From: Planctomycetota bacterium
GTDB lineage: Bacteria; Planctomycetota; Planctomycetia; Pirellulales; Pirellulaceae
NCBI GenBank assembly: GCA_029259935.1
Contig: JAJDEH010000239.1
Span: forward strand, 1 to 55,248
Length of the DNA: 55,248 nucleotides
Direction of reading: 5' to 3'
Part shown: piece after piece, positions 52,448 to 55,248 of the stretch
Position numbering within the stretch: position 1 is the first letter of the stretch
Layout: each line of letters opens with the position of its first letter
Position numbers and translations under genes: made by a program
Notes under the pieces: model-generated
Told to the model about the DNA's origin: nothing
Database searches by the model: none
The model's input: only the letters and a program-made list of their open reading frames with translations

Positions 52448-53344
52448 ATGCAAGATTTGCGAGTCGCCTGTGTCAGCATGAACAGCCCACTAGGCAAGGT
52501 GGAACAGGTTCTGGAAGAAATGGATGGTTGGTGCCAGAGGTCCGCCGACGCGGGGGCCGACTTGGTCTTGTTTCCCGAGCTTTTGATCCATGGTCATTGT
52601 ACGCCTAACACTTGGGATCTGGCCGAAACGGTTCCCGACGGACCCAGTGTTGCGCGCGTCGTCCAGATGGCCAAGAAGTACCAGTTTGTCGTTTCGGTTG
52701 GCCTCAGCGAGAAGGAAAACGACCTCGTCTACAATACGCAAGTACTCGCTGGGCCGGGGGGCTACATCGGCAAGCAGCGCAAGATTCATATGTCGCGCGA
52801 CGAAGTGCTGTACTACAAAGGGGGCCGTGAACTGCCGGTGCATGATATCGGCAAGTGCAAGGTGGGGACGGTCATTTGTTACGACAATCAACTACCGGAA
52901 GTTGCCCGCGTGCTGGCGCTGCGCGGCGCGGAGCTAATCCTCATGCCTCACGCCGCACGCGTCAAAATGTGGCAAGATACGACCGAATCGATGGCTGCGG
53001 CGCGGCAGCATACCCACGATTACTTCACGACTTGCTACACCATGCGGGCGCGTGAGAACGCGTGCTATGTGGTGCTGACGAATCAAGCAGGCCGAGCGGG
53101 CTACGTCGACATCTACCCGTCTGATTCGCCCAATCAGCCTCATCACTGCGGTGGCGCGCTGGTGATTGCGCCGGACGGCGAACTGCTGGCCAGTACGCAG
53201 CGCGACGAGATTCGCGATGAAATGATTGTCTGCGATCTAGCCGCGGATCGTCTCGCTCACGAACGCAGTCTAGCTAACTACACATTGAAAACGCGCCGTC
53301 CCGAATTGTTCGGCGAATTGGTTCGCGATCAGACCAATTCTTAG
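52448..53344 (+). CDS. Carbon-nitrogen hydrolase (nitrilase superfamily)
   Basis: A 298-residue amidase-fold enzyme. The catalytic triad is visible as Glu44 in LVLFPELLIHG, Lys in GKQRKIHMSRDE and Cys in VGTVICYDNQLPEVAR. GADLVLFPE and RGAELILMPHAAR are family-typical. The mid-length and the GKQRKIH context suggest N-carbamoyl amine hydrolase- or omega-amidase-like activity; the substrate cannot be fixed. It follows the phosphoesterase on the same strand. Confidence 0.92.
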   Translation: MQDLRVACVSMNSPLGKVEQVLEEMDGWCQRSADAGADLVLFPELLIHGHCTPNTWDLAETVPDGPSVARVVQMAKKYQFVVSVGLSEKENDLVYNTQVLAGPGGYIGKQRKIHMSRDEVLYYKGGRELPVHDIGKCKVGTVICYDNQLPEVARVLALRGAELILMPHAARVKMWQDTTESMAAARQHTHDYFTTCYTMRARENACYVVLTNQAGRAGYVDIYPSDSPNQPHHCGGALVIAPDGELLASTQRDEIRDEMIVCDLAADRLAHERSLANYTLKTRRPELFGELVRDQTNS

Positions 53345-53408
53345 GCGACCCGCTAGGGATGCCACGGCGGCGGAAAGACCCCGCCGAGACGCGAAACCAA
53401 GGCTACGG

Positions 53409-54719
53409 TTATCGAGTTGGCTTCAGGCAGTCGATCGTAACGCCTTCGACCGTTTCCTTCGCCATCACGGTGATGTCGACCATTTCCGTACTCTCGTAGT
53501 CGCCCGGGCATAGGGTGTACATTTCACTCAAACCAACGAAGGGGAACTTGCGGTCCCAAACCGCTTTGACCCAATACCTACCCGGCGTGACGCCATACAA
53601 TCGAAAGTCGATTGCCTTGCCGACTTCGCCATGCTCTGGATCGAGATTGATCCGCACACGCTGAACGGGCTCGGAAGCGATCCAATCATTCGGCTTCACA
53701 TTCTCGGGGACCAGATAGATCCAAACCTGCCCATCCCATTCTTTCGGTTGAAGAGGAAGCCGGACCGTGCCGTGAATCTTTCCCAAGTGCTGGTATTCGC
53801 GCGCCGCCTCACTGTTCGTGTCAACGGAACCCAATGGGGCAGCAGCACCCCAGTGAGCCAAGTGAACGTCGGCCAAAATACGCATGGGTGACGAAGCCAT
53901 GAAGTAAGGTCTCTCCGCACTGAATTCCTTGGAAGTGAAGAATCCATCGTCCGTTAGCAACTTCTCTACCACCTTTCGATTCTCGGGATGCTTGGTTGTC
54001 GCCAAGTAGTTTAATGCTGTATCAATCTTTGCCCCTATGTATAGTAAGGTCTGATCGCCGCCACTTGAGATGAGCCACATGCCGCCCCCGTCCTCGATCC
54101 ATCCCAATGCCCGATTTCGCGCTCGCTGATTGCATTGCGCCAACATTGCATCCGACACGCTCACCTGCTCTCCCGACATTACCGACCATGCAAGATAGCA
54201 TTCCCTTCCTAGCCACTGACAGAAAAACGGTTGACCTTTCCCCTCGATGAGGAAGCCCAAACTGGGTAGAGATGGGGGCGCGGCGCCCGTAGGCAAGAGG
54301 TCAAATACCACGTTGGAGTACGCCTTCGAACGCCCGCCACGATCATAGAATGCCAAGTGATCTTCGCACGCTATACCAAATAATTGAGCAAATGGGTCCG
54401 TCCAGTTTCCAAAGGTGACGACGTACTCGCCATCGTTTGAAATGAAAACGTCGTCGGGGGCAGTTCGGTTTGTGATATCGACTTTCCAAACCAAGGAACC
54501 ATCCTCGGGCTTGCCCTCAAATACCCGTAATCTTGCAGGAACTGACGGCCCGTCCTTCGATCTTTCAGCCGGAATCACCTCGGCGCAGAATCTCTTGTTG
54601 TTGGAATAGGTGACAGATCGACTTGCTGGAAGATACCCAGGCCCAATCGCAAGCAAACCACAAGGGACTAACGTCACCAACGTTGCGACGAGTGTTCCAA
54701 GACCGTGGCTAGATCGCAT
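53409..54719 (-). CDS. Secreted protein of unknown function
   Basis: A 436-residue exported protein starting at ATG 54719 (signal LGTLVATLVTLVPCGLLAIG). The N-terminal half is beta-rich, propeller-like (RLRVFEGKPEDGSLVWKVDI, VFISNDGEYVVTFGNW, EDHLAFYDRGGRSKAYSNVV). A middle helical part follows (ATTKHPENRKVVEKLL), and a C-terminal beta-sandwich (VRINLDPEHGEVGKAIDFRL, GRYWVKAVWDRKFPFVG, TLCPGDYESTEMVDITVMAK) has a carboxypeptidase-regulatory-like look. No enzyme motif. It starts 14 bases after the hydrolase gene and is likely in one operon with it. Confidence 0.72.
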   Translation of the reverse strand: MRSSHGLGTLVATLVTLVPCGLLAIGPGYLPASRSVTYSNNKRFCAEVIPAERSKDGPSVPARLRVFEGKPEDGSLVWKVDITNRTAPDDVFISNDGEYVVTFGNWTDPFAQLFGIACEDHLAFYDRGGRSKAYSNVVFDLLPTGAAPPSLPSLGFLIEGKGQPFFCQWLGRECYLAWSVMSGEQVSVSDAMLAQCNQRARNRALGWIEDGGGMWLISSGGDQTLLYIGAKIDTALNYLATTKHPENRKVVEKLLTDDGFFTSKEFSAERPYFMASSPMRILADVHLAHWGAAAPLGSVDTNSEAAREYQHLGKIHGTVRLPLQPKEWDGQVWIYLVPENVKPNDWIASEPVQRVRINLDPEHGEVGKAIDFRLYGVTPGRYWVKAVWDRKFPFVGLSEMYTLCPGDYESTEMVDITVMAKETVEGVTIDCLKPTR

Positions 54720-54733
54720 GCTTTTTGTTCCGT

Positions 54734-55248
54734 TTATCGAATTTGCGGACCGGTGGCGGGCGTGGCGACTTCTACATCGAGCGCGTGAAAGACCCAGTAG
54801 GTAAGCCCGTCGGCGACGACAGGCCGAAGCCAACGGCGGCTTTGGGCAGAAACCTGGTCCTTCAGCAGATGATGCAGATCGGCAATGATCGAATCGTTGT
54901 CGCCGTAGTAGGAATGTCCCAGCAGGCTGGTGTCGATCGACGAAACGTCAATGGTCTCGATGCCGGGGATGATGACCAGCCCGTCGCCTGAATCACCCGC
55001 GCGAGGATAGCCGTGAACCTTCTTCGAGGCGATCAAAGCATGGTCGTTGGACGAGGCATACAAAGTCACCCGGTTGGCCGTCCTGGTGATCGCGGGCGCG
55101 ATGTCTCGCTTGAACACGTCGGCGTCGACATCGGGAGCGGCCAGAATCACCTGATTGAATCGCCGCGCGTCGTCTTGCAGTTCGTAGGTCAATTCCCGCA
55201 GAGCGCTGGTCAGCGCTCGATTGCCCATGCTGTGGGCCACCAAATGCA
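54734..55248 (-). CDS. Alpha/beta hydrolase (DUF900-like), cut by window edge
   Basis: The visible C-terminal part of an alpha/beta hydrolase. The nucleophile elbow is HLVAHSMGNRALTSAL (GxSxG-like AHSMG). Downstream are NQVILAAPDVDADVFKRDI with the acid residue region and DVSSIDTSLLGHSYYGDNDS with the likely catalytic histidine. The AHSMGNR, AAPDVDADVF and GHSYY set is typical of DUF900 hydrolases. The frame stays open to the right edge, so the start is outside the window. Physiological substrate unknown. Confidence 0.82.
   Translation of the reverse strand, partial: HLVAHSMGNRALTSALRELTYELQDDARRFNQVILAAPDVDADVFKRDIAPAITRTANRVTLYASSNDHALIASKKVHGYPRAGDSGDGLVIIPGIETIDVSSIDTSLLGHSYYGDNDSIIADLHHLLKDQVSAQSRRWLRPVVADGLTYWVFHALDVEVATPATGPQIR

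Noticed and set aside
53363..53390. GC-rich inverted repeat GGCGG/CCGCC after the nitrilase as terminator
   Set aside because: Only five pairs and no T-run on either strand.
1..55248. CRISPR arrays, insertion sequences, tRNA or rRNA genes
   Set aside because: I saw no regularly spaced direct repeats, no transposase-like protein and no tRNA/rRNA consensus in the gaps; a short tRNA could still have been missed by eye.

Overview
The window looks like chromosomal DNA of a planctomycete, most likely a Pirellulales-type relative. This rests on family content, not a database match: a PVC-type large cytochrome c with a C-terminal CxxCH domain, planctomycete-style secreted PQQ-propeller and FG-GAP proteins, a squalene hpnCDE cluster, and Complex I subunits with large soluble insertions. 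Start codons are often GTG or TTG, and Shine-Dalgarno sequences are clear in only some genes.

Layout. 1-590: the 3' end of a low-complexity Pro/Ser-rich ORF, closed by a strong terminator. 825-12764: a Complex I operon, nuoA-C-D-H-J-K-L-M-N, behind a sigma70-like promoter; nuoB, nuoI and nuoEFG are absent. It runs into a small helical protein and a TatD hydrolase. 14106-22006: a large heme-binding propeller protein, a sugar isomerase-like protein (minus strand), a large secreted barrel-like protein and an outer-membrane-type protein. 22033-26416: ispH (minus) divergent from hpnC-hpnD-hpnE, linking the isoprenoid and squalene steps. 26435-29131: a secreted unknown, a 70-residue protein, a truncated acyl-carrier-like gene and a Gfo/Idh/MocA oxidoreductase. 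29338-34411: two GT4-like glycosyltransferases, a HAD hydrolase and a GT81 GpgS-like enzyme, together resembling a glucosylglycerate/mannosylglucosylglycerate compatible-solute pathway. 34457-38880: a PQQ-propeller protein and epmB (minus), then efp and an FHA-EpmA fusion (plus), a compact EF-P beta-lysylation locus. 38905-40806: nadA and ispD. 41129-43502: a FliN-like SPOA protein, a small TPR membrane protein and a sialidase-like protein. 45236-55248: a very large multidomain secreted protein, a cupin, two divergent metallophosphoesterases (one frameshifted), a nitrilase, a secreted unknown and a partial alpha/beta hydrolase.

The most exciting signal is at 43699-44937. A TlpA/thioredoxin-like gene is open in one frame except for two TGA codons, and these fall exactly where the two catalytic cysteines of the CxxC motif belong. 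The frame then continues through the rest of the thioredoxin domain. A hairpin with a GGTC apical loop lies 22 nt after the second TGA, a placement expected of a bacterial SECIS. I read this as a candidate UxxU selenoprotein. No selA, selB, selC or selD is visible here, so the Sec machinery must be sought elsewhere in the genome.
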